Source: Rariglobus hedericola | GTDB lineage: Bacteria; Verrucomicrobiota; Verrucomicrobiia; Opitutales; Opitutaceae | Assembly (NCBI RefSeq): GCF_007559335.1 | Contig: NZ_VMBG01000002.1 | Span: 860,501 to 924,500 of the forward strand | DNA: 64,000 bases | Direction of reading: 5' to 3' | In this document: in pieces, positions 55,781 through 64,000 of the stretch | Numbering within the stretch: position 1 is the first letter of the stretch | Layout of the letters: every line of letters starts with the position of its first letter | Made by a program: the position numbers and the translations under genes | The notes under the pieces: model-generated | Database searches by the model: none | What the model saw: only the letters and a program-made list of their open reading frames with translations | What the model was told of the DNA's origin: nothing

Positions 55781-56650
55781 ATGCCTCTCACTCCCATTCG
55801 TCGTCCCCTCACGCCTTCCCAGCGCTTTACGCAGCTGAACAAGCCCGAGGGTCTTTCCAAAAAACGCCCCGAGGCCAAGCTCACTGAGCCGAAACCCAAG
55901 ACCGGTGGTCGTAACGTTTATGGTCGCATCACCTCGCGTCGTCGCGGCGGTGGCCACAAACAGCTTTACCGCATTATCGACTTCAAGCGTGACATCCTCG
56001 ACATGCCTGCCCGCGTGCAGGCCATCGAGTATGACCCGAATCGCACGGCGCACATCGCCCTCATCGCTTATTCCAGCGGCGAGAAGCGCTACATCCTTGC
56101 TCCTAAGGGCCTCAAGGCTGGCGACACCATCGTCACCTCGAACAAGGCTTCGTTGAACGACTTCAATGTCGGCAACAACTTCCCCCTGTCGATCATCCCT
56201 CCTTCCACCAAGCTGCACAACGTCGAGCTTGTCCCGGGCCGTGGCGCCCAGCTCGGCCGCACCGCCGGCACCTCGATCGAGCTCGTCAACGTCGAGAACG
56301 GAGCCGCGCAGATAAAGTTGCCCTCCGGCGAAGTCCGCCTGGTCAACCCGAACTGCCGCGCCACCATCGGTGAAGTCGGTAACGGTGACCAGATCAACGC
56401 CTCGCTCGGCAAAGCCGGTCGTAATCGTTGGCTCGGCAACCGTCCCCGTCAGCGCGGTGTTTCTATGAACCCGGTCGACCACCCCAACGGTGGTGGTCAG
56501 GGCAAGTCCAAGGGTGGTGGCGGTCGCCAGCACCTCGTATCCCCGTGGGGCCAGCTCGCCAAGGGCTTCCCGACCCGCAAACGCTCGAAGCCTTCGAGCG
56601 CCCAGATCCTTGTCCGCCATAACGGTCGCAAGCCGCGCGGTCAGAAGTAA
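55781..56650 (+). CDS. rplB: 50S ribosomal protein L2
   Basis: A 289-residue L2, one of the most conserved proteins near the peptidyl transferase centre. It includes GRNVYGRITSRRRGGGHK, the conserved GNxxPL-type segment (VGNNFPLSIIPPSTKLHNVE) and the C-terminal RGVSMNPVDHPNGGGQGKSKGGG with the essential His. It begins 17 bp after rplW; rpsS follows after 18 bp. Confidence 0.98.
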   Translation: MPLTPIRRPLTPSQRFTQLNKPEGLSKKRPEAKLTEPKPKTGGRNVYGRITSRRRGGGHKQLYRIIDFKRDILDMPARVQAIEYDPNRTAHIALIAYSSGEKRYILAPKGLKAGDTIVTSNKASLNDFNVGNNFPLSIIPPSTKLHNVELVPGRGAQLGRTAGTSIELVNVENGAAQIKLPSGEVRLVNPNCRATIGEVGNGDQINASLGKAGRNRWLGNRPRQRGVSMNPVDHPNGGGQGKSKGGGGRQHLVSPWGQLAKGFPTRKRSKPSSAQILVRHNGRKPRGQK

Positions 56651-56668
56651 TTTCTACACCTTACCAAC

Positions 56669-56947
56669 ATGGCACGCTCCATCAAAAAAGGTTTCTTCGT
56701 TGATTACCACCTGCTCGAGAAAATCGAGAAGGCCATTAAGGCCGGTGGCTCCAAGAAGCCCATCCAAACCTGGTCCCGCCGCTCGACGATCACCCCCGAT
56801 TTCATCGGACACACGTTCAGCGTTCACAACGGCAAGTCCTTCATCTCGGTGCACGTCACCGAGAACATGGTCGGCCACAAGCTCGGCGAATTCGCGCTCA
56901 CCCGCGTGTTCAAGAACCACGGCGGTATGACCCGCAAGGAAATCTAA
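56669..56947 (+). CDS. rpsS: 30S ribosomal protein S19
   Basis: A 92-residue S19 with [38 protein letters not shown] and [10 protein letters not shown], all family hallmarks. It sits on the 30S head with S13. In nearly all bacteria the next gene is rplV; here an exported-protein gene intervenes, starting 17 bp after the rpsS stop. Confidence 0.98.
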   Translation: MARSIKKGFFVDYHLLEKIEKAIKAGGSKKPIQTWSRRSTITPDFIGHTFSVHNGKSFISVHVTENMVGHKLGEFALTRVFKNHGGMTRKEI

Positions 56948-56964
56948 GCCGTCTACTCGCCGCC

Positions 56965-57300
56965 ATGATCCGTCTCGTCACCACTCTCGCTCTGTTCGCC
57001 GTCGTTTCCACGACCGGCCTGCATGCGGCCGAGTTGGTGGCGAGCCGTTCGGTCGAGGCGGCTCCGGTGGTGGCCGTGCAGGCGACCCGCGTTGCGGATG
57101 TCGTTCTGCTCGGCGCCGGTTTCGAAGCCGGCCTCCGTCAGGGAATGGTGTTCAGCGTTGTGCGTGATGGCATCGAGGTTGCCGAGATTGTTCTCGTCGA
57201 CCTTCGTCCCCGCGCCTCCGCCAGCCTCATTCTCCAGCTCGCGCCCGGTCAATCGATCCGGGCCGGCGACACCGCCACCGTCAAAACTCTCAAGGTATAA
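56965..57300 (+). CDS. Small exported protein of unknown function inside the S10 operon
   Basis: A 111-residue frame with a clear signal peptide (MIRLVTTLALFAVVSTTGLHA, cleavage near HAA-E). The mature part is a short beta-rich domain: VVAVQATRVADVVLLGAGFEAGLRQGMVFSVVRDG then VAEIVLVDLRPRASASL and a final IRAGDTATVK. The GxxxGLxxGMxFxVxRxG and GD patterns resemble the C-terminal beta domain of FlgT-like proteins, but this is weak. Codon use and the tight placement (17 bp after rpsS, 67 bp before rplV, same strand) argue for a real, cotranscribed gene. I do not recognise a named family. Confidence 0.75.
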   Translation: MIRLVTTLALFAVVSTTGLHAAELVASRSVEAAPVVAVQATRVADVVLLGAGFEAGLRQGMVFSVVRDGIEVAEIVLVDLRPRASASLILQLAPGQSIRAGDTATVKTLKV

Positions 57301-57367
57301 TCAATAACTCAAAAGGGCAGGGGACTCACGGTCCTGCTGTCGCCCCAAAAGGGAATCTTTAATCAAC

Positions 57368-57709
57368 ATGGAAGTCCAAGCCCTCACCCGCTACGCGCGT
57401 ATGTCCCCTAAAAAGGTGCGCGAAGTCGTTCGCACCATCCAAGGCCGTAAAGCCAACGATGCTGTCGATCTCCTCACGCTCATCCCGCGCAAATCCGCGC
57501 GTCTGATCGTCAAGACGCTCAAGAGCGCCATCGCCAACGCCGAAAACAACAACAACCTCTCCGCTGATTCCCTCATCGTGAAGAGCGCGCTCGTTGAAAA
57601 CGGACCCGTCCTCAAGCGCTTCAAGGCCGGTGCCCGCGGCACTGCGATGCCCCGCCGCAAGAAGATGTCCCACATCCGCATCGTCCTCTCCGACGGTAAC
57701 TCCAACTAA
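57368..57709 (+). CDS. rplV: 50S ribosomal protein L22
   Basis: A 113-residue L22 with the conserved start ALTRYARMSPKKVREVVRTIQGR and the extended hairpin KRFKAGARGTAMPRRKKMSHIRIVL that lines the exit tunnel. The GARG segment at the hairpin tip region is normal. It follows the exported-protein gene by 67 bp and precedes rpsC by 9 bp. Confidence 0.97.
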   Translation: MEVQALTRYARMSPKKVREVVRTIQGRKANDAVDLLTLIPRKSARLIVKTLKSAIANAENNNNLSADSLIVKSALVENGPVLKRFKAGARGTAMPRRKKMSHIRIVLSDGNSN

Positions 57710-57718
57710 TTTACCACC

Positions 57719-58354
57719 ATGGGCCAAAAGACCAATCCGATCGGCTTCCGTCTCGCTGTCCGCCGTAACTGGCAGTCGCGCTGGTATGCCTCCAAGAAGG
57801 ATTTCGCGAAGCTCCTCCTCGAGGACCAGATTATCCGTGAGAAACTCATGGAGAAGCTGAAGCAAGCTTCCGTTCCCCGCATCTTCATCGAGCGCGCTTC
57901 GAACCGCGTCCGCGTCAAGATCTACACCGCCCGTCCCGGCATCGTTATCGGCCGCAAGGGCGCCGAGATCGAAAACATCAAGGCCGAGCTCGCGAAGCTC
58001 ACCGGCAAGGACATCCTTCTCGACATCCAGGAGGTCAAGAAGCCCGAGATCGAAGCTCAGCTCGTCGCTGAGAACGTCTGTCTCCAGCTCGAGCGTCGTA
58101 TCGCTTTCCGTCGCGCCATGAAAAAGGCCGTGGAAATGGCGATGGCTCTCGGTGCCGAAGGTATCCGTATCCAGTCTTCGGGCCGTCTCGGCGGTGCCGA
58201 CATCGCCCGCCGCGAATGGCAGCGCAAGGGCCGCGTGCCATTGCACACCCTCCGCGAAAACATCGACTACGGCTTTGCCGAAGCGAAAACCCTTTTCGGC
58301 AAGATCGGCGTCAAAGTCTGGATCTGCAAAAAGGAAGCCGACACGACGCTCTAA
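57719..58354 (+). CDS. rpsC: 30S ribosomal protein S3
   Basis: A 211-residue S3 containing the KH domain [15 protein letters not shown] and the C-terminal [13 protein letters not shown] signature. With S4 and S5 it forms the mRNA entry channel and helicase. It starts 9 bp after rplV and is followed by rplP after 44 bp. The sequence [21 protein letters not shown] at the start is diagnostic. Confidence 0.98.
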   Translation: MGQKTNPIGFRLAVRRNWQSRWYASKKDFAKLLLEDQIIREKLMEKLKQASVPRIFIERASNRVRVKIYTARPGIVIGRKGAEIENIKAELAKLTGKDILLDIQEVKKPEIEAQLVAENVCLQLERRIAFRRAMKKAVEMAMALGAEGIRIQSSGRLGGADIARREWQRKGRVPLHTLRENIDYGFAEAKTLFGKIGVKVWICKKEADTTL

Positions 58355-58398
58355 TCCCGTCGTTCGACCTCTAACCAATTAACTAAAGAGAAACCATC

Positions 58399-58821
58399 AT
58401 GGCTCTCGCTCCAGCACGCACTAAATACCGCAAATCCCAGAAGGGTTCCCGCAAGGGTAACGCTAAACGTGGCAACACGATTTCCTTCGGTGAATTCGGC
58501 CTCCAGTCCCTGACCCGTGGTCCTATGACCGGCCAGCAGATTGAAGCCGCCCGTGTTACCATCTCGCGCCACCTTAAGCGCAAAGGTAAACTCTGGATTC
58601 GCGTTTTCCCCCACAAGCCTATCACCAAGAAACCTGCCGAGACGCGCATGGGTTCCGGTAAAGGCCCTGTTGAATACTACGTCGCACAGATCAAGCCCGG
58701 TGCCGTCCTTTTCGAACTTGCCGGTGTTCCGGTGAGCGTCGCGAAGGAAGCCTTCCGCTTGGCCGACGCCAAACTGCCCTTCCACTGCCGATTCATCGTG
58801 CGTGAAGGCACCGCCGTCTAA
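58399..58821 (+). CDS. rplP: 50S ribosomal protein L16
   Basis: A 140-residue L16 with [18 protein letters not shown] at the start, [23 protein letters not shown] in the middle and [12 protein letters not shown]. It organises the A-site region of the 50S subunit and is the target region of avilamycin/evernimicin resistance changes. rpmC begins 28 bp after its stop. Confidence 0.98.
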   Translation: MALAPARTKYRKSQKGSRKGNAKRGNTISFGEFGLQSLTRGPMTGQQIEAARVTISRHLKRKGKLWIRVFPHKPITKKPAETRMGSGKGPVEYYVAQIKPGAVLFELAGVPVSVAKEAFRLADAKLPFHCRFIVREGTAV

Positions 58822-58849
58822 TAACCGCCCAACGGCAATCCTACACGTC

Positions 58850-59053
58850 ATGAGCACCTACAAAGAAATCAGCGAACTCTCCCCAGCCGAGGTCGCCACC
58901 AAGCTTAACGAAACCCGCGAGAAACTCCTCCACCTCCGCCTGCGCAAGCAGACCGGCCAGGTTGAGAAGACCTCCGAGCTGCGCACCCTCCGCAAGGACA
59001 TCGCCCGTCTCGAGACTGCGCGCACCGCCAAGAACAAGAAGGCTGCCGCTTAA
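58850..59053 (+). CDS. rpmC: 50S ribosomal protein L29
   Basis: A 67-residue two-helix protein from ATG 58850 ([21 protein letters not shown]). The family core [32 protein letters not shown] is clear. An upstream in-frame start lies inside rplP and is not supported. L29 sits beside L23 at the tunnel exit. Confidence 0.95.
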   Translation: MSTYKEISELSPAEVATKLNETREKLLHLRLRKQTGQVEKTSELRTLRKDIARLETARTAKNKKAAA

Positions 59054-59084
59054 TCCGGCACGCGCCCTCAACCCGTAAAAGAAC

Positions 59085-59417
59085 ATGTCCACCACGACCC
59101 GTAATTCCCGCAAGGACCTCACCGGTTTCGTCACCAGCCGCTCTGGTGACAAGTCCATCAAGGTCACCGTCCCTTACAAGATCCCGCATCCCCGCTACCA
59201 GAAGACCATCAATCGTAAGACTGTTGTGCACGTGCACGACGAGAAGAACGAGACGAAGGTCGGCGACAAGGTCGAGATCATGGAAACCCGTCCCCTCAGC
59301 CGCCTCAAGCGCTGGCGCATCGTCAAAGTGATCGAGGCCGCCGTCGCCGCTGATGGTGCCGCCATCACCGAGAAGGACGTCGCCGAGCTCGTTCCCACGA
59401 AGAAGACCAAGGCCTGA
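59085..59417 (+). CDS. rpsQ: 30S ribosomal protein S17 with C-terminal extension
   Basis: A 110-residue S17. The OB-fold core runs from RKDLTGFVTSRSGDKSIKVTV to METRPLSRLKRWRIVKVIE, matching the usual about 85 residues. A further about 25 residues (AAVAADGAAITEKDVAELVPTKKTKA) form an unusual Ala-rich and Lys-ended tail. S17 is an early 16S-binding protein. Confidence 0.97.
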   Translation: MSTTTRNSRKDLTGFVTSRSGDKSIKVTVPYKIPHPRYQKTINRKTVVHVHDEKNETKVGDKVEIMETRPLSRLKRWRIVKVIEAAVAADGAAITEKDVAELVPTKKTKA

Positions 59418-59444
59418 GCCCATTAACATTTAAAAAGATCCGTC

Positions 59445-59810
59445 ATGCTACAACTCCGTTCATGGGTAGAAGTGGCTGATAACACAGGCGCCCGTCGCGC
59501 CATGTTCATCAGCAAAAAAGGCCAAAACACCACCACCGCCGGCGTGGGTGATGTCGTCACCATTCACATCAAGGAAAGCTCCACAGATGCTTCCGTGAAG
59601 AAGGGTGAAGTCGCCAAGGCCGTCATTATCCGCACCAAGGCTCCGGTTCGCCGCGCCGATGGCAGCTATCTGCGTTTCGACAGCAACGCCGTCGTCATCC
59701 TCACCGCTGACGGCAATCCCAAGGGCACCCGTATCTTCGGCCCTGTCGCTCGCGAACTGCGTGCGAAGAACTTCATGAAGATCATCTCGCTTGCTCCGGA
59801 GGTTCTCTAA
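59445..59810 (+). CDS. rplN: 50S ribosomal protein L14
   Basis: A 121-residue L14 with [19 protein letters not shown], the [12 protein letters not shown] segment and the C-terminal [25 protein letters not shown]. It contacts L19 and the 30S subunit in an inter-subunit bridge. The stop and the start of rplX are one base apart (TAA-A-ATG). Confidence 0.98.
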   Translation: MLQLRSWVEVADNTGARRAMFISKKGQNTTTAGVGDVVTIHIKESSTDASVKKGEVAKAVIIRTKAPVRRADGSYLRFDSNAVVILTADGNPKGTRIFGPVARELRAKNFMKIISLAPEVL

Positions 59811-59811
59811 A

Positions 59812-60081
59812 ATGGCTACCACCAAATATCACGTTAAACGCGGCGACGAGATCGTCGTCATCGCCGGCTCCCAAAAGGGCAAGACTGGTAAGGTTCTTGA
59901 GATCCTTCCCGCCAAAGATCGCGTCCGCGTCGAAGGCGTCGGCATGATCAAGCGCCACACCAAGAAGTCCCAGGAAAACCCGAACGGTGCCATCATCGAG
60001 CGCGAGGGTTCCATCCACGTCTCGAATCTCCAGAAGAAAGCCGTGTTCGATGCGTCCAAAAAACGCGCCGCCAAGGCCTGA
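59812..60081 (+). CDS. rplX: 50S ribosomal protein L24
   Basis: An 89-residue L24 starting at ATG 59812 (MATTKYHVKRGDEIVVIAGSQKGKTG), with the KOW motif near the start. A second in-frame start seven codons upstream overlaps rplN and is not preferred. L24 is an assembly initiator for the 50S subunit. A terminator-like hairpin follows it. Confidence 0.97.
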   Translation: MATTKYHVKRGDEIVVIAGSQKGKTGKVLEILPAKDRVRVEGVGMIKRHTKKSQENPNGAIIEREGSIHVSNLQKKAVFDASKKRAAKA

Positions 60082-60111
60082 TCAACGTCATAACTTAAAA
60101 TAGCGCTTGCC

Positions 60112-60147
60112 AGGGTCGAAGCTACATCATGTAACTTCGACCCTTTT
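60112..60147 (+). terminator. Terminator-like hairpin between rplX and rplE
   Basis: Arms AGGGTCGAAG and CTTCGACCCT pair perfectly over ten bases, with an inner TAC/GTA extension, and are followed by TTTTCG. It sits in the middle of the spc gene run, 30 bases past the rplX stop, and could attenuate expression of rplE and later genes. Confidence 0.65.
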
Positions 60148-60207
60148 CGCCCTATAACACACTCTCAAATTGCCATCCGGGTCGGTAATCCGGTGGCTCT
60201 TACCATA

Positions 60208-60801
60208 ATGAGCAAAACAACTCCCTTCCTTAAACAGCACTACACCGAGCAGGTCGCCCCCGCTTTGGTGAAGAGCCGCGGCTACAAGAACACCCACCAG
60301 GTGCCGAAGATCGTCAAGATCTCCCTCAACACCGGTATCGATTCCGAAGCCGACAAAAATCAGATCGCCGACATCCAGCGCGATCTTGCCGCCATCGCCG
60401 GTCAAAAGCCGGTCCTCTCCAAGTCCAAGAAGGCCATCTCGAACTTCAAACTTCGCGAAAACCAGGTCGTTGGCGCGCACGTCACCCTCCGCGGTGAGCG
60501 CATGTGGGATTTCCTCTACCGCCTCCTCGCGGTTGCTCTCCCCACGATCCGCGACTTCCGCGGCGTTCCCTCCAAGCTCGACGGCCAGGGTAACTACAAC
60601 CTTGGTATCTCCGACTTCACCATTTTCCCGGAAATCACCGTTGAAAACGTGAAGAAGGCCATGGGCCTCGATGTCACCATCGTCACCTCCGCCGGGACTG
60701 ACGAAGAAGGCCGCGAGCTTCTTAAGCTCCTCGGTATGCCTTTCCGCCGCACCGAACAGCAGGTTGCTGCTGACGCCGCCGCCAAGACCAACGCAGCCTA
60801 A
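60208..60801 (+). CDS. rplE: 50S ribosomal protein L5
   Basis: A 197-residue L5 from ATG 60208 (MSKTTPFLKQHYTEQV); an in-frame GTG five codons earlier is less likely. Signatures: VPKIVKISLNTGI, GQKPVLSKSKKAISNFKLRENQ and VTLRGERMWDFLYRLLAVALPTIRDFRG. L5 binds 5S rRNA. The C-terminus carries about 15 extra Ala-rich residues. Confidence 0.97.
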   Translation: MSKTTPFLKQHYTEQVAPALVKSRGYKNTHQVPKIVKISLNTGIDSEADKNQIADIQRDLAAIAGQKPVLSKSKKAISNFKLRENQVVGAHVTLRGERMWDFLYRLLAVALPTIRDFRGVPSKLDGQGNYNLGISDFTIFPEITVENVKKAMGLDVTIVTSAGTDEEGRELLKLLGMPFRRTEQQVAADAAAKTNAA

Positions 60802-60813
60802 TCACTTTTCGCC

Positions 60814-61119
60814 ATGCCGAAGACCTCAGCCATCAATCGTAACGAGAAGCGTAAAGCCCTCACCGCCAAGTTCGCCGTCCTCCGCGCCGAACTCAAGGCG
60901 ACCCTCGCCAATCCTGCCACCAACGACGAAGAGTTCTTCGCCGCGCAGAAGAAGCTTCAGAAACTGCCCCGCAACTCGTCGAAGATCCGCATCCGCAACC
61001 GTTGCTCCATGAGCGGTCGTCCTCGCGCCTTCATCCGCAAGTTCGGCGTTTCCCGTATCACCTTCCGTGAACTCGCCCTTAACGGCAAGATCCCGGGCGT
61101 GACCAAGTCCTCCTGGTAA
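60814..61119 (+). CDS. rpsN: 30S ribosomal protein S14, zinc-independent long form
   Basis: A 101-residue S14 of the long, cysteine-free type: the CxxC pairs of the zinc form are absent ([16 protein letters not shown] has one Cys only). [18 protein letters not shown] and GVTKSSW are standard. S14 is a late assembly protein of the 30S head. It begins 12 bp after rplE. Confidence 0.97.
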   Translation: MPKTSAINRNEKRKALTAKFAVLRAELKATLANPATNDEEFFAAQKKLQKLPRNSSKIRIRNRCSMSGRPRAFIRKFGVSRITFRELALNGKIPGVTKSSW

Positions 61120-61177
61120 ACTTTTCGGGCCACGGGGGTCGGATATGACCCGAGCGCCTAATCTAAACAACATCCAC

Positions 61178-61570
61178 ATGACAGATCCCGTCAGCGATTT
61201 CTTGACCCGCCTGCGCAATGCGTCGAAGGCCGGTCTTGCCGAGTGCGTATCGCCGCACTCCACCCTCAAGGAGAGCCTCGCGGTGATCCTTAAAACCGAA
61301 GGCTTCGTTTCCGAAGTCTCCACTGGCATCGACGATCGTGGTCACAAGACCGTCATCGTTAAGCTCAAGTATGTCGACAAGGCTCCTGCTATCACGAACC
61401 TGTCGCGCGTTTCGACCCCCGGTCGTCGCCTCTACTACAGCTACACCGAAATCCCTCGCGTGCTGAACGGTCTCGGCATCAGCATCCTCTCGACCTCCAA
61501 GGGTCTGCTCAAGGATCAGGACGCCCGTCGCCAGAAGGTCGGCGGCGAACTGCTCTGCAACGTTTGGTAA
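61178..61570 (+). CDS. rpsH: 30S ribosomal protein S8
   Basis: A 130-residue S8 from ATG 61178 (MTDPVSDFLTRLRNAS). SRVSTPGRRLYYSYTEIPRVLNGLGI and GLLKDQDARRQKVGGELLCNVW are canonical. In E. coli S8 represses the spc operon at rplE. An in-frame ATG 11 codons upstream is not supported by the family. Confidence 0.97.
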   Translation: MTDPVSDFLTRLRNASKAGLAECVSPHSTLKESLAVILKTEGFVSEVSTGIDDRGHKTVIVKLKYVDKAPAITNLSRVSTPGRRLYYSYTEIPRVLNGLGISILSTSKGLLKDQDARRQKVGGELLCNVW

Positions 61571-61586
61571 CCCGGAGAATCACCAC

Positions 61587-62123
61587 ATGTCACGCGTAGG
61601 CAAAATTCCCGTTATCATCCCCGACAAAGTTAAGGTCGACGTCAAGGGACACACCGTTTCCGTCGAAGGCCCCAAGGGCAAGGTCTCCAAGACTTTCGCG
61701 CCCGTTGTTTCCATCACCCTTGCTGACCAAAAAGTCACCATCGCTCCGAAGGATGACAGCCGCTTCTCCCGCGCCATGTTCGGCACCGTTCGCTCGGTGA
61801 TCGCCGGCATGGTCAAAGGCGCTTCCGAAGGCTTCGTCAAGGACCTCGAAATCCAAGGCGTCGGCTTCAAGGCCAACCTCAAGGGCAAGGTCCTCGACCT
61901 CGCGCTCGGCTACTCGCACGCCATCCTTTTTGACATCCCCGAGGGCATCAAGATCACCGTCGTCGACCAGACCAAGGTCAAGGTCGAGGGCGCTGACAAA
62001 CAGCTCGTCGGTAAAGTCACCGCGGAAATCCGCAGCTATTATCCGCCCGAGCCTTACAAGGGCAAGGGTGTCCGCATCGTTGGCGAGCGCGTCCGTCGCA
62101 AAGAAGGCAAGACCGTCGCTTAA
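61587..62123 (+). CDS. rplF: 50S ribosomal protein L6
   Basis: A 178-residue L6 with two homologous domains; SRVGKIPVIIPDKVKVDVKG at the start and the C-terminal signature PEPYKGKGVRIVGERVRRKEGKT. It lies near the sarcin-ricin loop. It starts 16 bp after rpsH. Confidence 0.98.
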   Translation: MSRVGKIPVIIPDKVKVDVKGHTVSVEGPKGKVSKTFAPVVSITLADQKVTIAPKDDSRFSRAMFGTVRSVIAGMVKGASEGFVKDLEIQGVGFKANLKGKVLDLALGYSHAILFDIPEGIKITVVDQTKVKVEGADKQLVGKVTAEIRSYYPPEPYKGKGVRIVGERVRRKEGKTVA

Positions 62124-62170
62124 CGTTTCTTTTTATAACACTCTACCTGCTCGCAAGAGCTCAAAACTAA

Positions 62171-62533
62171 ATGTCCACCACTCGCAAAGCAGACCTTCTT
62201 CAGAAGCGCCGTTGGCGCATCCGCAAGAAGGTGTTCGGCACCGCCGCACGTCCTCGTCTTGCCGTCCGTTTCACCAGCAAGCACGTCTATGCCCAAGCCA
62301 TCGACGACGAGGCCGGCACCACGCTCGCGTTCCTCTCCAGCCTCGATGCCGATCTGCGCAAAGAGAAGCTGTCCGCCAACATCGCCGGTGCCAAGTCCCT
62401 TGGCGTCGCCTTTGCCGCCAAGGCCAAGGCCGCCGGTATCTCCTCCGTCGTGTTCGATCGCTCCGGCGCCCGTTACCACGGCAAAGTCAAAGTATTCGCT
62501 GATGCCGCCCGCGAAGGTGGTCTTGCATTCTAA
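62171..62533 (+). CDS. rplR: 50S ribosomal protein L18
   Basis: A 120-residue L18 with RRWRIRKKVFGTAARPRLAVRFTSKHVYAQ and the C-terminal FDRSGARYHGKVKVFADAAREGGL. It binds 5S rRNA together with L5. It lies 47 bp after rplF; rpsE begins 3 bp after its stop. Confidence 0.97.
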   Translation: MSTTRKADLLQKRRWRIRKKVFGTAARPRLAVRFTSKHVYAQAIDDEAGTTLAFLSSLDADLRKEKLSANIAGAKSLGVAFAAKAKAAGISSVVFDRSGARYHGKVKVFADAAREGGLAF

Positions 62534-62536
62534 TAT

Positions 62537-63109
62537 ATGAGCACTGGCACCACTCCTCCCGCCGCCCCTTCCTCCGAGCATCGCTCTGAACGCGCGCCCC
62601 GTCGTGAAAACCGCGGTCCCCGCGAGGTTCCGAAGTCCCTCGACGAACACGGTAACGAGCTCGTTGAAAAGATCGTCTTCATCAATCGCTGCGCCAAGGT
62701 GGTCAAAGGTGGCCGTCGTTTCAGCTTCGCCGCACTCTCCGTTGTCGGTGACCGTAAAGGTCGCGTCGGCATCGGTTACGGCAAGGCCAACGAGGTCCCT
62801 GACGCCATCAAGAAGAGCACCGAAAACGCGAAGAAGAACTTCGTTACCGTGAAGCTCAAGGGCGACACCATTCCCCATGACGTCATGGGCGTTGCCGACG
62901 GCGGCAAGGTTCTCCTCAAGCCCGCCTCGACCGGCACTGGCCTCATCGCCGGTGGTGCCGTTCGCGCCGTGCTCGAAGCGGCCGGCATCAAGAACATCCT
63001 CACCAAGTCCAGCGGCTCCAGCAACCACATCGCTGTGGTTCATGCCACCTTGAACGGTCTGCAACAGCTTCGTCTGGCTGCCGACATCAAGGCCATCCGT
63101 TCGGCCTGA
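62537..63109 (+). CDS. rpsE: 30S ribosomal protein S5
   Basis: A 190-residue S5. A Pro/Arg-rich N-terminal extension of about 35 residues precedes the double-stranded RNA-binding domain ([29 protein letters not shown]) and the [14 protein letters not shown] signature. The spectinomycin-loop residues are normal. In most bacteria rpmD (L30) follows; here the next gene is rplO. Confidence 0.98.
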   Translation: MSTGTTPPAAPSSEHRSERAPRRENRGPREVPKSLDEHGNELVEKIVFINRCAKVVKGGRRFSFAALSVVGDRKGRVGIGYGKANEVPDAIKKSTENAKKNFVTVKLKGDTIPHDVMGVADGGKVLLKPASTGTGLIAGGAVRAVLEAAGIKNILTKSSGSSNHIAVVHATLNGLQQLRLAADIKAIRSA

Positions 63110-63130
63110 TTTAGAAACCATAATCCGAGT

Positions 63131-63156
63131 CCCGCCCTGCGCTAAAGCAGGGTGGG
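63131..63156 (+). promoter_or_regulatory. Hairpin between rpsE and rplO
   Basis: CCCGCCCTGC and GCAGGGTGGG pair over ten bases with one G-U pair around a GCTAAA loop. It occupies the place where rpmD usually is, and no T-run follows. A role in RNA stability or feedback is possible. Confidence 0.5.
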
Positions 63157-63180
63157 GCGACCCTCCCAAAAGGAACCCAC

Positions 63181-63627
63181 ATGAAACTTCACGAACTCAA
63201 GAACGTTAAAGGCGCGATTCATCGCAAGAAGCGCGTCGGCTGCGGCGAAGGCGGCGGCCACGGTAAGACCTCCGGTCGCGGTGGCAAAGGTCAGTCGGCT
63301 CGTTCCGGCTCCTCCATCCGTCCCGGCTTCGAAGGCGGCCAGATGCCCCTTTACCGTAAGCTCCCCCATCGTGGTTTTAACAACTACGAATTCCGCACCG
63401 AGATCGCTGTGATCAACGTCGGTGACCTCGCCAAGCTGGACGCCAGCATCACCGAGGTGAACGCCGAAGTCCTCGTCAAGGCTGGTCTGATCCGCAACGG
63501 TCAGCCGGGCTTGAAGGTCCTCGGTGACGGCGAAATCAGCCGTGCCCTCAAGGTCACTGCTGGCAAGTTCTCCGAGTCGGCCAAGGCCAAACTCGAGAAG
63601 GCCGGCGGCCAGGCCATCGTCGCCTAA
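63181..63627 (+). CDS. rplO: 50S ribosomal protein L15
   Basis: A 148-residue L15 with the Gly-rich N-terminal tail KKRVGCGEGGGHGKTSGRGGKGQSARSG, FEGGQMPLYRKLPHRGF and the C-terminal LKVTAGKFSESAKAKLEKAGG. It binds central 23S rRNA late in assembly. A strong terminator follows it, which sets secY apart. Confidence 0.98.
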   Translation: MKLHELKNVKGAIHRKKRVGCGEGGGHGKTSGRGGKGQSARSGSSIRPGFEGGQMPLYRKLPHRGFNNYEFRTEIAVINVGDLAKLDASITEVNAEVLVKAGLIRNGQPGLKVLGDGEISRALKVTAGKFSESAKAKLEKAGGQAIVA

Positions 63628-63637
63628 TATTAGGTTG

Positions 63638-63673
63638 AGGCCGCGCGACATTAAATCGCGCGGCCTTTTTTTT
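63638..63673 (+). terminator. Intrinsic terminator between rplO and secY
   Basis: An 11-base perfect stem (AGGCCGCGCGA with TCGCGCGGCCT) and a seven-base loop are followed by a run of eight T residues. It implies that secY is at least partly transcribed separately from the spc genes. Confidence 0.92.
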
Positions 63674-63708
63674 CTTTCCGACTTCATTCGTCCTTCGTTT
63701 CCATCGCT

Positions 63709-64000
<292 letters not shown>

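Overview
The window is a 64 kb piece of a GC-rich bacterial chromosome. Several features point to Verrucomicrobiota, most likely Opitutae/Opitutaceae: an exosortase/PEP-CTERM locus, many weak Shine-Dalgarno sites, a MurA, RuvB and EF-Tu of PVC-like sequence, the long zinc-free form of S14, and no rpmD (L30) in the spc block. This taxonomic call is inference from protein style, not from a 16S gene, since none is present. I see no rRNA gene, CRISPR array, prophage or insertion sequence. Two tRNA genes are present.

Positions 1-37,215 are a mosaic of short operons. From the left: a secreted alpha/beta hydrolase cut by the window edge; a MYG1-family protein; a serine hydrolase; a pair of tiny stress proteins (entericidin-like lipoprotein and CsbD); a multi-PAS histidine kinase overlapping its receiver-only response regulator; ruvB and murA; a strongly disordered RGG-box protein; a CBM9-like protein, a dimeric dUTPase and a peroxiredoxin; a 1055-residue DUF748/AsmA-like protein; ettA; a CHASE3 sensor fragment; msrA; a PEP-CTERM protein followed by a TPR protein and an exosortase-EpsI fusion; an Hsp33/tcdA pair; a minus-strand operon of two PilT-type ATPases, sufE and tatD; a minus-strand operon lemA - M48 protease - NERD protein; and a plus-strand TPR - TolQ/ExbB - ExbD/TolR-like - TonB-like operon.

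Positions 37,312-64,000 are the translation/transcription superblock, all on the plus strand: tRNA-Thr, tuf, tRNA-Trp, secE, nusG, rplK, rplA, rplJ, rplL, rpoB, rpoC, a terminator, then rpsL, rpsG, fusA, rpsJ, rplC, rplD, rplW, rplB, rpsS, a small secreted protein of unknown function, rplV, rpsC, rplP, rpmC, rpsQ, rplN, rplX, rplE, rpsN, rpsH, rplF, rplR, rpsE, rplO, a terminator, and the start of secY. Codon use here is strongly biased to C-ending codons, as expected for highly expressed genes, and this bias produces very long antisense open frames that are not genes.

The most unusual points are: (i) RpoC lacks all four cysteines of the second zinc site while keeping the first; (ii) a gene for an exported 111-residue protein sits between rpsS and rplV; (iii) the ExbD-like protein has Asn where the proton-conducting membrane Asp is expected; (iv) a 420-residue RGG-box disordered protein; (v) an AT-rich, palindrome-containing segment translated in frame inside tatD; (vi) several strong RNA hairpins at rplJ-rplL, rplL-rpoB, rpsJ-rplC, rplX-rplE and rplO-secY that could tune or divide the long transcripts.
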